Shown: piece after piece, positions 31,738 through 41,502 of the stretch
How positions within the stretch are numbered: the stretch's first letter is position 1
Layout: the number at the start of each line of letters is the position of its first letter
NCBI RefSeq assembly: GCF_963678635.1
Contig: NC_087067.1
Coordinates: 3,295,072 to 3,359,071, forward strand
From: Symsagittifera roscoffensis
Lineage: Eukaryota > Xenacoelomorpha > Acoela > Convolutidae
Direction of reading: 5' to 3'
DNA length: 64,000 bases
Position numbers and translations under genes: made by a program
Notes under the pieces: model-generated
The model's database searches: none
Seen by the model: the letters and a program-made list of their open reading frames with translations, nothing else
What the model was told of the DNA's origin: nothing

Positions 31738-33954
31738 TGTGTCAAGTTGATGGACGATGCTCATGCTCCGGAGATAATGAGTGGGCAAATGAACGTGGTA
31801 AAGACGTATTTGAAAGCCAGGTACAGGCTTTCGGATCTCCTAAGGGCTCAACGAAATGATAGAATGACGAGCAGTCTGAAGAGATGGATCGAGAATGGAG
31901 CACCTGACAAAGGAGACTTGGCAGAAGACAGCTACAAGATCTTGAAGCAATTCTACCTGAAGCGAAACGACTTGTTGTACCTGAACAAGGACGGAATCGT
32001 AGCCTGCAAACGAAAAGAGGAGGACAAGGTCCTCTATAAATACAATTCAATAGTGTTACCACAGTTGTACCAGACCGAATTGCTCTTTTGCTCACATGAT
32101 CAGATGGGCCATCAAGGCGTGGACAAAGTGTATAACAGGATACAGAAACGATTCGAATGGCCGGGATTGAAGAAGGCTTGTGAGAAGTGGATCGCCGCAT
32201 GCCTGTTATGTCAGCAGGCGAAGGATCCCAGGAAACTAAGGTTCCCCCTACAGTCAACAGAGTCGTCAGGTTTCAACGAAGTGGTGCAAATTGATCATCA
32301 GAAAATCTGCATGACAGCAACGGGCTATAATCAGGTGCTGGTAATGATCGACCATTTTACGAAGTATGCGGAGGCAGCACCCTGCATGACAGCATCGGCG
32401 GAAGAAACATGCGATCATTTGATAAATGTGTGGATAGCGAGGCATGGCTGCCCCATCACGTTCCAATCGGACAATGGCAAAGCATTCGTGGGTGATCTCA
32501 CGAAGGAGTTAATGAAAAGGTCGCAGGTAGCGCAGGCCCACTCGACCACTTATCACCCGCAAACGAATGGCCTAGTCGAGAGGCAAAATCGCACACTGGT
32601 ATCCATGCTGAGAGTCTATTGCTCGCGTTACATGGATGACTGGGACAAGCACTTGCCGCAAGTGATGGGTGCTTACAACAGCACGGAGCATTCCACCACG
32701 GGAATAAGTCCGCACATGATGTTAACGGGTCATGAAAAAGCGCTACCGTTGACGTTTTTCTACCCTGAATATGAGGGGAAAAGGACAGCACCGCAAACGT
32801 ACGTGCGGGATGTTATTAGAAGACAACAGGACCTCAATGACTTATGCAGGAGGAACACGCAACAGGCGCAAATTAGACAAAAAAGGAGGTTTGATAAAAG
32901 GACAGCCGATGCGAAAGCCTACTCAGTTGGCGACTACGTCTGGGTGTTCCAGGAAGTGGTTCCACCAAAAGGAACCAAGAAATTATTAAAGAAATGGCGT
33001 GGTCCATTTCAGATAACAGAGGTGCACCAAGGGGGTCAATTTTATCGATTGAGCACTGGAAGAGCAGCTCATTACGAAAATATCAAACCACACAATGCCT
33101 CGTCAGAGGACTGGTGCATCCCAGCGGACATGCAAGAAGGAGACTATTTGATAGTGGATCCTGCTTGTGAAGTGAATGAAAGGGGTACTCGCGACAAAAA
33201 TGACGGGAAGGAGGTGGTGGACGACTGCGACCTACCACTGGATGTCGAGTTGACCGAGCGAGTAGAGGTGGACGATGAAACTCTACCCTATGCCGAGGAA
33301 GACTGGGACTGCCCGGAACAAATCGAAATTGACAAAGAAATACAGCCTGACTTTCCTCTCACTATGGAAACACGCCAGAGCAAGAGAGGAAAAAACGAGA
33401 AGAAATACAATCCGTACGGCGAGGATTTCGTCGTAGACAGGATAGTTGTAAGTGATGTCATGGACTCGCTAGTGGGACTGGACGAAGTGGCGATGCTAGA
33501 AGAAATCGACTTGGTGAATGATATGGATCAAGATTGGATCGACGATCGATCAGAACCGGAAGTGGAGTTCGAACCAGAAGCGGAACAGACTCATGAGCAG
33601 GAACTAACGAACTTGCGCGTACTCGAATGGCTCCATGATCTGCCGACAGATCCAAAAGAGACGATTCAGGACGTCGATAAAGACGGCATCAAACACATCA
33701 GTCATGACAATACCGAATCCAACTGGGTCGCCCCAGATGGTCCTCTACGTGTTCCACAATCCAACCTCGATCTCCTAGACTTTGGGCGATCGACGGGGAC
33801 GTCGATGGATATTTTTGTCCGGGGAGTGGGGGTAGGACTCACCCACACTGAAAATCTGATAATAAAAAAATTGAAATCGGCAAGAGAAACCGGAGAACTA
33901 GAGACAGAGGGCGAAAATGCTAAAAAAAAAACCACCTTTTGGACGAATTTTTGA
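31738..33954 (+). CDS. pol: Integrase part of the polyprotein
   Basis: Same frame as the previous segment; the first ATG after the TAG is at 31750. A zinc-binding HHCC region has HDQMGH followed by CLLC (about 32094-32215). The catalytic triad is D at 32293 (QIDHQ), D at 32470 (QSDNGKAF) and E at 32578 (NGLVERQN), giving exactly 35 residues between the last two. A GPF-type motif (WRGPFQI) lies near 33000. The C-terminal tail of about 280 residues is very acidic, and no chromodomain is visible. All catalytic residues are intact. The end overlaps the start of the macro-like ORF by 38 bases across a run of ten A residues. Confidence 0.92.
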   Translation, partial: CVKLMDDAHAPEIMSGQMNVVKTYLKARYRLSDLLRAQRNDRMTSSLKRWIENGAPDKGDLAEDSYKILKQFYLKRNDLLYLNKDGIVACKRKEEDKVLYKYNSIVLPQLYQTELLFCSHDQMGHQGVDKVYNRIQKRFEWPGLKKACEKWIAACLLCQQAKDPRKLRFPLQSTESSGFNEVVQIDHQKICMTATGYNQVLVMIDHFTKYAEAAPCMTASAEETCDHLINVWIARHGCPITFQSDNGKAFVGDLTKELMKRSQVAQAHSTTYHPQTNGLVERQNRTLVSMLRVYCSRYMDDWDKHLPQVMGAYNSTEHSTTGISPHMMLTGHEKALPLTFFYPEYEGKRTAPQTYVRDVIRRQQDLNDLCRRNTQQAQIRQKRRFDKRTADAKAYSVGDYVWVFQEVVPPKGTKKLLKKWRGPFQITEVHQGGQFYRLSTGRAAHYENIKPHNASSEDWCIPADMQEGDYLIVDPACEVNERGTRDKNDGKEVVDDCDLPLDVELTERVEVDDETLPYAEEDWDCPEQIEIDKEIQPDFPLTMETRQSKRGKNEKKYNPYGEDFVVDRIVVSDVMDSLVGLDEVAMLEEIDLVNDMDQDWIDDRSEPEVEFEPEAEQTHEQELTNLRVLEWLHDLPTDPKETIQDVDKDGIKHISHDNTESNWVAPDGPLRVPQSNLDLLDFGRSTGTSMDIFVRGVGVGLTHTENLIIKKLKSARETGELETEGENAKKKTTFWTNF
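33814..33832 (+). promoter_or_regulatory. Candidate central polypurine tract
   Basis: TTGTCCGGGGAGTGGGGG near the 3' end of pol repeats the 13 bases (TTGTCCGGGGAGT) found immediately before both 3' LTR copies, and extends them into a G-rich run. Lentiviruses and some yeast Ty elements have a second, central polypurine tract identical to the 3' one. Function here is inferred only from sequence identity and position. Confidence 0.4.
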
Positions 33955-34432
33955 ATCGTATTTTGATCTACCGAACCATTATTCAAATAATATCGTCATA
34001 ACGGACAGCGATTTCATACTCACGGAACGCACATGCGCTATAGCGATAACCGCGGACGTTAGCTTCAAAACAGCACTAGCGGCTGATTTCAAAAGAGAGT
34101 ATAAGAACATCAAGTTTTTATGGAAACAGAGGCCTGGTGTGGGAGGGATGATAGCGCTGCCCCCTGTTGCATCACAGATACCAGGGAAATATTTGTGTTT
34201 CCTGGTTACCAAGGCCACTGATAGACAACACGTAGATCCAAAGAGCTTGGTATTGGCCTTGACTCGGGATTTTTTGGTTGAGAGAGGAGTGACCTCTCTC
34301 TCGTTACCAGTATATGATCCTAATAGGGGAAAGCTACATCCGAGAGAGTTGTACGCACTTGTACATGTGATATTTTCAGAGACTGACATAGAGGTTTACT
34401 TACATAAAAAATACTATCTGAGCATATGCTAG
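33917..34432 (+). CDS. Macro-domain-like protein (ADP-ribose binding or hydrolysing)
   Basis: 171 codons from ATG at 33917. The pattern resembles small macro domains of the ADP-ribose phosphatase/TARG1 type: an opening strand with Asp (ITADVSFK), ALAADFKREY in place of the usual A-x-D-x-K-x-G-GVA region, a central FLVTKATDR strand, a long helix (residues about 105-120), GVTSLSLPVYD in place of the usual SxPxIxxG motif, and a closing strand near ETDIEVYL. Known members bind ADP-ribose or remove it from proteins. The GCG-type loop is not canonical, so activity is uncertain. The ORF is +1 relative to pol and overlaps it over an A10 run, so it could be made by frameshifting, by its own start, or could once have been fused to integrase. 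Confidence in the fold is moderate. Confidence 0.55.
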   Translation: MLKKKPPFGRIFESYFDLPNHYSNNIVITDSDFILTERTCAIAITADVSFKTALAADFKREYKNIKFLWKQRPGVGGMIALPPVASQIPGKYLCFLVTKATDRQHVDPKSLVLALTRDFLVERGVTSLSLPVYDPNRGKLHPRELYALVHVIFSETDIEVYLHKKYYLSIC

Positions 34433-34872
34433 GAATTGCGTTTGGCGATAAGTGATTTTTATTAAGTTACTCGATAAGAATGAGTGTCAGGTTTTAGATT
34501 AAGTTAGGTTTTAGGTACAATATTAGGGATTATGTTTTTATGTGTTATGTTATTGTTATGATATGTTTTATGTTTTGTGTCATAAAAGACCTGGAGTACT
34601 CCAGGTCATCAAGGTGACAGCGTTCATTCGTGCTACCCTGACAGAGATAAAGGTGGACGATCCACCTTGGTGCTAAATTTTTAAATCAGAATTGAGACGA
34701 GAATTTCAATGGAGAGTTTTAAAGAATTGAATGATGTCGTACCCAAAAATGATGGTTTTAAGTCGCGACTTCTTTTTTAGATCTTGATTGATCAGAAATT
34801 GTTTATTGAATCCATTGAATCAAAACGAGACAGGAAGACATTACACGACAGCAAGAATCAACACGATAAGAA
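34433..34872 (+). other. 440-bp intergenic region with strong palindromes
   Basis: No ORF. A perfect 20-base palindrome, GACCTGGAGTACTCCAGGTC, is at 34588-34607. A second perfect hairpin at 34650-34668 has stem AAGGTGGA, loop CGA and TCCACCTT. Between them are shorter stems (GTCA...TGAC and AGC...GCT). The cluster sits between the pol/macro unit and the first downstream ORF, where an internal promoter, ribosome entry structure or subgenomic RNA signal would be expected. Which one, if any, cannot be told. Confidence 0.65.
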
Positions 34873-37118
34873 ATGGTTGACACGAACGAACTCATGGAAT
34901 TCCTCTCAGCGAGTCTAGGAACGACTCTAGACGAGATCTATCAGCGGCTGATTGATTGTGATTTCACACGAGAAGACCCGGGGCTGGCGATGTTTGTGGT
35001 CGCGCTCCGCAAGTCGTGTTGATGTTGGCCTTCGGTGAGTCCGGGACCGCCGAGAGAGGTCGAAATCGACTGATGAGATGGCGGCGTGGAGAAATGTCTG
35101 GCCACGACCTGGCTCGTGAGCCAGGACTAGGTGAACAGAGGGACCACCGGCTAGGTGAGATGCCCTTACCAGTCCAACCGGCGCAGCCACTAATCGGAGC
35201 GAAGAGACAACGTGATGGGCCAGGCCCGTCACATTCGGTCGACTCTCCAACAGCTGCTCCTCCTTCGAAGAGAGTGAGGGTGAGTGAAATAGAGATCCAG
35301 ACGTCGGAGACGATCGAGACGCTGGAGAAGAAGGAGAGAGATCAGAGCGAGCTGTGTGCCAAACTCCAGGAGTATAGGGCAATAGCTCGAGAAAGAGACG
35401 AATGGAAGAAGAAATGAAAAAGATCTGCAGGTGGCTTATAAGGAGGATGAAATAAAGCACCTGAAGGAGCTGTATATGGCGAAGGTGAGCCAAGTGTCAC
35501 CGGAAGTTCTGGCGAGCATGAAATCCTCGCAGGGATCCAACGACACACGCCCCGGGACAACAGCCCAGGAGCTGTGTGTATCGAGAGGGCCCGAGGTTCT
35601 GGATTTACGTGCATCGAGAGAGCCCGAGGCTCCTCAGCAGACACGACCGTCTGCTTCTAGTCAAAGGTTCACGATACCAGACCCTTCTGACACTTACCTC
35701 GCTCCTCAGTTCCAAGAATCGTTCAACCAAGTGGCCAGAGCAACAATGGATGAGATCAACCGAACCACTGGACGGACATTGGGTAGGATCGTTCCTTCCC
35801 AACGTCGTGATCAGTCATCTAATAGCTCGGAGCGAGCACCCTACACGATAGTGCCCTCGGGGACTGCGCATGGCAGAACCTATCAAAAGTCCCGCGTGGT
35901 AGATATTAGGAAGAATCTGATGACACGTCACCAGTTCACGCAAGTAGCTGCGGAGCATCCTCGAGCCTGCCTGAATGACATGAGCTGGAACCCCGCTACG
36001 AGCGACCAGGTAATTCCCCCAGGGAGTCGCCACTTGATCATAGGAGACAGTTTGGTGAGGGATCTGAATGAGATCTTCGTCTATGGCAGACAACCACTCT
36101 GTCTTTTGGAGGAGCTTCAGTGGCTCAGGTCATCAAGATGATGGAATTCCAAAGCGAGGATCACCTGGATACGCTGGTGATAATGCTAGGAACTAACGAC
36201 GTCTCGAGAGACCCAGTGACTCCCGAGTGCAAGTGGGAGCCTCTGCTGGTATGCCTCCTGAATGAACTGAAAGAGAAGTATAGGCCCGGGTTTGTGGTGC
36301 TGTGCACAATACCACAAAACCCGCTGGTGGGCACCACAGTGGCAGATTTCATGAATGGCAACGTGACACGGTGGAACGAAATGATCCGTAATCTGGTAAG
36401 AAACAACCCTGGCGAGTTGCGACTTCTGGATCTCGAAAACACGCTGCGCATGATTGATCACATTGCGCTTACCAGAGATGGAATACATTTCAACACCCAA
36501 CGGGGGAGACACTGGATGAATGATGTATTTCAGACGCAGTTGAGGGAAGTGGATCAGGAGTCGAGGGCGACCAGTTCTCTGGCTCGGACCAGCTCGACGA
36601 CCGGAGGAAGTAGAATAAGGGCAAGCGTGCCCGAATCCCTCGTCAACCGCCTAGGGCCCTTAGCAATGGAGACGGCCGTAGCCGCGCCCACCGCTCCGAG
36701 CTCAAACGTGAGAGAGAGGCTAGGGACTGCTGCTCCTCCCAGAATACAACCGCTTGAAAGCCGACTCGGCAGATTAGCGGTTCAAAACAGAAATAACTCC
36801 CAGACCGTGTCTAGGAGGAACAATCCGCCCGCCACGGCAAACCCTGCTTCAGCAGCAGGACCGTCTACGAGCGCCGTGCCTGCGGAGGGAGTTGAACCAG
36901 GCAGCCTGCTGCTTTGGAACCGATCACACCCTAGTCATTGGGGACAGTATAAGACGGACATGTCCAAGAAGTTGAACATGAATACCCTGACGTGTCGGGA
37001 GGACGCGATGAGAATGATTGGCGGAGAAAGTCCCACAGTGTCGCGATTATATCGGATACCAGGCGTGGATTGGCTGCTAGCAGAGCAGGAGCAGTTCAGC
37101 TCCGACATGCAGACTTGA
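34873..37118 (+). pseudogene. Coiled-coil protein with an SGNH (GDSL-like) hydrolase domain, frameshifted
   Basis: The reading starts at ATG 34873 and passes through four open segments (34873-35018, 35016-35417, 35431-36141, 36120-37118) that need small frame changes near 35015, 35415 and 36090. The second and third hold a charged coiled coil with KRVRV-type basic residues. The SGNH signature is block I GDS at 36043-36051, block II GGAS at 36108-36119, block III GTND at 36188-36199 and block V DGIHF at 36477-36491, so Ser, Gly, Asn and the Asp/His pair are all present. SGNH enzymes hydrolyse esters; related esterase domains are known in ORF1 of CR1-type LINEs and in rotifer Terminons. The tail after 36540 is Ser/Ala/Pro-rich and disordered-looking. 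The breaks may be mutations or assembly indels. Confidence 0.75.
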
Positions 37119-37416
37119 ATGGGTTGCCTCAGGACAATACTTTTGGACCCTTGAACACGCGATCCCTTACGGACGTCCGACAGAGAGCCCGGGAATTGAC
37201 GCCACCTGCTCGGAAGGGCAAGTTTCAGGCAGAGAACAAGCCCAATAACAAGCATCACAAGATGTACAGGCAGTTTGCTAAACCACCCGGTCAGACGCCT
37301 GGCGAGTATTCAAGGGACTACCCCCGAACGACCATTGTGATGGAGATGACAAGAGATATGGGAAACTGAAGGCCCCAACAGGCGACGGCCTATTCGCAGC
37401 TTACGATCCCTTAGAG
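37119..37416 (+). other. Frame-shifted linker between the SGNH ORF and the next ORF
   Basis: A third frame (open 36992-37369) covers this stretch with a basic, Gln/Pro-rich sequence. From about 37330 the frame of the next ORF becomes open, with an Asp-rich run before its first ATG at 37417. The lack of a spacer suggests that the upstream and downstream ORFs may once have formed one long reading frame. Confidence 0.5.
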
Positions 37417-38466
37417 ATGAAAGCTGCAAAGTATCTGATCGTGGCCAGTTCCGATTATCTTCATACGCCCCGTTCTCTCTTTTGGCCCGACGTGATTTTC
37501 TTGACGGCGCCTAAATTGGACTGGGGACAGGCAATAGGCATGATGATAAGTGTACGAAGGGTGGTCAGCATGGAGCCGCAGGTGATAGTGGTTGCAGGCT
37601 CAAATGATCATCTGCAAAGCAGGGGCTTGTTGTCACGTCTGACGGATGGGTCGATCCCGAGCAACGAGGTCATAGGGGAGGCGATAATGACATTGCTCTC
37701 GGCGATGGCTGAGGTAGAAGCAGCAGCAAGACAACGTTTCACCCAAAATTTGGTGAAGGTGATCTTTGTGTTGTCACCAGGGTACGCTGCATTGCCAGAA
37801 CCCCTTCAGTTTGTGTACACAATGGTCACAACGATAGCAGAGGGAAGGTTCAACGTAATAATTCCTGCCCCGAACAGAGTAGTAGACCCAGACAATTACT
37901 ACCCGTCCCGATCTGAGCTTCCCGCCGTTTGGGCTGACATTTCCAATGCCATACAGGGGCTCAAAGATTGTAGCACAACTCGGTTGGTGCTAGATGAGGT
38001 TCTGGGATTGGAGCTGTCCAACTTTGCCAGATTGCTGAAGCTAAGACCAGGGGTGGATGACGATCATCTGTTAGTACGACAGGTGACTGATGATCTCTGG
38101 TTCAGACAGATGGATCATGCCGAGAATGAGCAGGGCAGGATAGTCAGGAAGAACATGACTTCAGCGGAAGAAGATCTCATGGCAATGGCTTTGCGCACGA
38201 AGCCGCACAATAACGTATGGTTGTACTTGTCACCAAGGCTGTGCACCTTTGGTGAGGACGCGCTCGAGCATGCGCCGGCAGTGATAAAAGAGATACACGT
38301 GTATCTGAAAAACTTGTTTGATGCCCGGGAGTTAGCTGGGGGCATGATGTTGAAATTGATGCAGGACGTAAACACGATATCGCTGGACAAGTTCCAAGCT
38401 GACGTGCTAGCCACGAGGGCACATTACGAACGATCGGATGCTATCTTGGGTGGAATGGGAGTGTGA
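37417..38466 (+). CDS. Second, degenerate SGNH-like domain protein
   Basis: 349 codons to TGA at 38464-38466. Layout parallels an SGNH fold: an opening strand KYLIVASSD where GDS would be, PQVIVVAGSNDH (GSND at 37597-37608) as block III, a strand with VIFVLSPG, and DNYYPSRSE where the DxxH block would be. The Ser of block I is not in a GDS context and the catalytic His is not evident, so it may be a non-enzymatic relative of the neighbouring SGNH domain. The C-terminal 170 residues are helical and not recognised. The TGA is in the same frame as the next ORF, and TGATG at 38464-38468 also offers a short start/stop overlap in another frame. Confidence 0.6.
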   Translation: MKAAKYLIVASSDYLHTPRSLFWPDVIFLTAPKLDWGQAIGMMISVRRVVSMEPQVIVVAGSNDHLQSRGLLSRLTDGSIPSNEVIGEAIMTLLSAMAEVEAAARQRFTQNLVKVIFVLSPGYAALPEPLQFVYTMVTTIAEGRFNVIIPAPNRVVDPDNYYPSRSELPAVWADISNAIQGLKDCSTTRLVLDEVLGLELSNFARLLKLRPGVDDDHLLVRQVTDDLWFRQMDHAENEQGRIVRKNMTSAEEDLMAMALRTKPHNNVWLYLSPRLCTFGEDALEHAPAVIKEIHVYLKNLFDARELAGGMMLKLMQDVNTISLDKFQADVLATRAHYERSDAILGGMGV

Positions 38467-41400
38467 TGGACGCCATCCTTCCTGTCGACGTGCTATCCTA
38501 GTGCATGCCGGAATTTGATCGCGAGTTTTGTCAGGGACATCAGGAAGTTGTCGATTGGCCTGGTATTAGCCTTATACGTGACATTTGGTCACGAAAATTT
38601 TGTGAAGGGGCCGGCGAATCTCTTCACCCAAGCGTTGGCAGATTTGAGATTGGATGGACTCCTGACTCTGATTGCCATGACCTACGGTCGATTGGGTGAT
38701 TTGCTTGTGCTGTTGCGTTACCCTGAACAACTACAGGGTCCGAGTCCTGAGTTCAATGCACAGTTGGAAACCGCCTCGCTCAAGAAGATGAAAGACTGGA
38801 GGACTCTCCTGCTCCAATATCTCTTACAACAAAACAGAAGCGTCACGGGAGAAGATAAGATGGCGACGGATGCGAGTGAGTGCAAGCAATATTGTGGCAT
38901 GCCCTTGCTGACAGATTTGGCAGTCATGATGCGGATCGATCCGTTGGCTCTGATTCACGGACTGCGGGAATTCGTCACGGTGGTGTATGGACCGGTGATG
39001 TCTTTCGCGTTCCCGGACGTGCAAGTCAAGGCATACAGGAATTCGGTGTTGTATGTCAACCTGGTCTCAGTCGTGGATTGTTCCGTGCTGAACTGGGTAG
39101 AGCAGAGGGAGTTGAGAGGGCTGGCCAGTGACGATAGACTGTTCGGAAGAATAGCGGAGCCAGGTTGGGTGTTGATGGATTTCAACAACCACTTCAAGTG
39201 CCGAATGGGCCGTGAGGAACTTTCGCACATCCAGTTTAACCCGAAGCTTTGGAACTTAAGACCAGTAGTGAAGGATACAGGAGCGGCTATGGGAGTGCCA
39301 CTCTTACCAGAGGCCTATGCACACGCTAAAGAGAACCAGCAAGCGTGGCTTTCCGGGTCCAGGCCGCTGCCGGACCAATGCCCTCGATATCCACCGTTAA
39401 GGAGGATGTTGTTGGGAGTCACATCTCCCATCATTGCCCCTCGCATCGGAGCAGCTCGCGACGCAGAGAAGAGAATGTTGAAGTGGAGTGAAGGGATGGA
39501 GCCGCGCTTCATCGGCTCGAATGTTGCAGCCGCGCACACGTTTGACTTCTCATTTCCTGATGCTTGGAGTAGGAAAAAGATCAAAGCGCTACCCTCTAGG
39601 AGACCAGAGGTCTCGGCCGAAATGTGGAACGATGTGTATTCTCCCACAGATGATTTGTCAAGACTGAAGTGGTCGGGAGAAGTAAAAGTAGTGATGCTGG
39701 AAGTGGCAAAGGAGAGCAGAGGAGGCTCATACATAACGATAGAGGATCTGGCACCACATGGCGAGGAGTTCGTAGAATTCCTGGTGAACGATGAATTGTT
39801 TTATCACGCAGGAGACATGACCGTACCGGCTCGGCCGGACTCGGGCATAGACTCACGACAAGGACCTTCAGGACCCAGGCCGAAACCTGATGCAGGTGAT
39901 GATGAATTGATGGATCAGGACGATGATGACGACGACATCGAGGGAAAGACGGGAAAACCGGGTGAGACAGATCTGGGAGCGTTGGAGAGAGACTTGTTAG
40001 AATACCGATTTAGTGAAGACGACGATGGGGAAGTCGATGGGAGTCTGTTGCTAATGACGCCATCGTCTTTCATGTCCCCTACAAAGGAGGCGTCGGCCGA
40101 CTTATCCCCGATAGACCCAATAAGCCAGGCGAGAGAATGCCGAAGCAGGGATCCGCAGAGATTGCTCCATGAGTCACCGAGGAGGAGAAAAATCGAAGAA
40201 TCAATGAGGGTATCCTTCCTGAGTACGCTGCCGGAAGAGGAATGGGAGAGATATCAAAGTGAGTTAGAAGGCAAGACAGGGGCAACCTGGAGCCGAGTGA
40301 ATTTCATGGAAAGATCATGGGACGTGATACGACGATATGGGACGCAGTCCATAATGAAGGTGGGATTGAACCAACCCATCATGCGTGAGGTCCTGGAGAA
40401 AATAGTGAACTCCATGGAGTCGGATGTTCTGACCGAGTCAGTTACAGAAGACAGTGCCGATGATCAGCAGGTCGCAAAGAAATTACCTATCAGACGAGCC
40501 AGGAAGGGGCTGAAGCGACTAAAAGGGAAAACAGGAAGTCGAGCCATGAACCCGAGAGTGGTGAAGTCGAGAGCCAGCGCAGTGGTGACCTCTTTAACGA
40601 GCGTAGGTCGTTCAGGCGAGAGCGGGCAAGGAGATAGTGCAACGCTGACAGGGGGAGAAAAAGATAATCTGATACCCCCTATGCTCTTGGCAGGTCTGAC
40701 CACGACTGCCGTAAGATCAAAGAAAACAGCACGAACCCTGGCAGACACTAAATTAGAGATGGAGATCATCAGTCAATGTGGATCTGGAGGACTTGAAGAT
40801 TACAGGCCCTCGCGGACCAACATGGCCAAGTTGAAACTGGCAGGACAACTCGACGTGGTCGAGTACAGTCGAGTCACTGTGCCGGAATCGGTCCACATGG
40901 GAGATCCAGCAGGGGATTATGTGGAGATGTTGAAAGCGAGAAACTCAGCGAGAGGGCACCTGATGGCTTGGAGCGAGAAGCGAGCCATGCAGGAATATCT
41001 GAAAGAGCTCACGGAGAATTCAAACTTAAATCGAAAAGAATACGGCACGGTAATGTCCTCTGAAGCGAACGAAATTGGATTGGAAAAACTACTAGAAATT
41101 TCGTGGAGGGCGGCCCTCCAGAGATACTTCGACGAGTCGATGCATGCACCTGCTACGGTGGCAGCATACCTGGCTCATCCTTGCATGAGAACCGATCTGC
41201 AAGTACGGTTGGCTTGGTGCTTGATGGGCATCAAAAAGGCGGAATATGAAGCCAGTAATGATTCGAAATCACGGGAACAGGAGCTGGAGTTGATGGAAGC
41301 TCTGCGAGCGTTGATTTCAAAAGACGATTCTGCGATAGCATGGGCTAAGCGTAAGGATGCCTTTTGCTTTGTCAGGTTCGTGGTGGATCGTATCCCCACT

Positions 41401-41502
41401 CCGGTTTTGGGAGAATGTATAAAGATCATTCGGCAAAAGGGAGTTGATTGCGAAAGGAACTTCCTTAGGGCACTCCTGGAACTATACAGGACATGCCGTT
41501 GA
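38467..41502 (+). CDS. Large unknown protein (about 1000 residues)
   Basis: In frame with 37417-38466 across the TGA at 38464 and open to TGA at 41500-41502. There is no ATG near its beginning, so it was probably continuous with the upstream ORF or is reached by a small frameshift from the TGATG at 38464. The N-terminal 450 residues look globular, with hydrophobic strands such as VTVVYGPVMSFAF, and could hold one more diverged SGNH-like unit, though this is speculative. Residues about 455-500 are an acidic run with consecutive Asp. The rest is charged and helical, with a basic patch near 40500. No transmembrane pair, signal peptide or furin-like site typical of an envelope protein is seen. 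No family is recognised. Confidence 0.7.
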   Translation, partial: WTPSFLSTCYPSACRNLIASFVRDIRKLSIGLVLALYVTFGHENFVKGPANLFTQALADLRLDGLLTLIAMTYGRLGDLLVLLRYPEQLQGPSPEFNAQLETASLKKMKDWRTLLLQYLLQQNRSVTGEDKMATDASECKQYCGMPLLTDLAVMMRIDPLALIHGLREFVTVVYGPVMSFAFPDVQVKAYRNSVLYVNLVSVVDCSVLNWVEQRELRGLASDDRLFGRIAEPGWVLMDFNNHFKCRMGREELSHIQFNPKLWNLRPVVKDTGAAMGVPLLPEAYAHAKENQQAWLSGSRPLPDQCPRYPPLRRMLLGVTSPIIAPRIGAARDAEKRMLKWSEGMEPRFIGSNVAAAHTFDFSFPDAWSRKKIKALPSRRPEVSAEMWNDVYSPTDDLSRLKWSGEVKVVMLEVAKESRGGSYITIEDLAPHGEEFVEFLVNDELFYHAGDMTVPARPDSGIDSRQGPSGPRPKPDAGDDELMDQDDDDDDIEGKTGKPGETDLGALERDLLEYRFSEDDDGEVDGSLLLMTPSSFMSPTKEASADLSPIDPISQARECRSRDPQRLLHESPRRRKIEESMRVSFLSTLPEEEWERYQSELEGKTGATWSRVNFMERSWDVIRRYGTQSIMKVGLNQPIMREVLEKIVNSMESDVLTESVTEDSADDQQVAKKLPIRRARKGLKRLKGKTGSRAMNPRVVKSRASAVVTSLTSVGRSGESGQGDSATLTGGEKDNLIPPMLLAGLTTTAVRSKKTARTLADTKLEMEIISQCGSGGLEDYRPSRTNMAKLKLAGQLDVVEYSRVTVPESVHMGDPAGDYVEMLKARNSARGHLMAWSEKRAMQEYLKELTENSNLNRKEYGTVMSSEANEIGLEKLLEISWRAALQRYFDESMHAPATVAAYLAHPCMRTDLQVRLAWCLMGIKKAEYEASNDSKSREQELELMEALRALISKDDSAIAWAKRKDAFCFVRFVVDRIPTPVLGECIKIIRQKGVDCERNFLRALLELYRTCR

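Noticed and set aside
25157-33986. Many minus-strand and alternate-frame ORFs of 60-170 codons inside gag-pol
   Set aside because: They are shadows of the long polyprotein frame.
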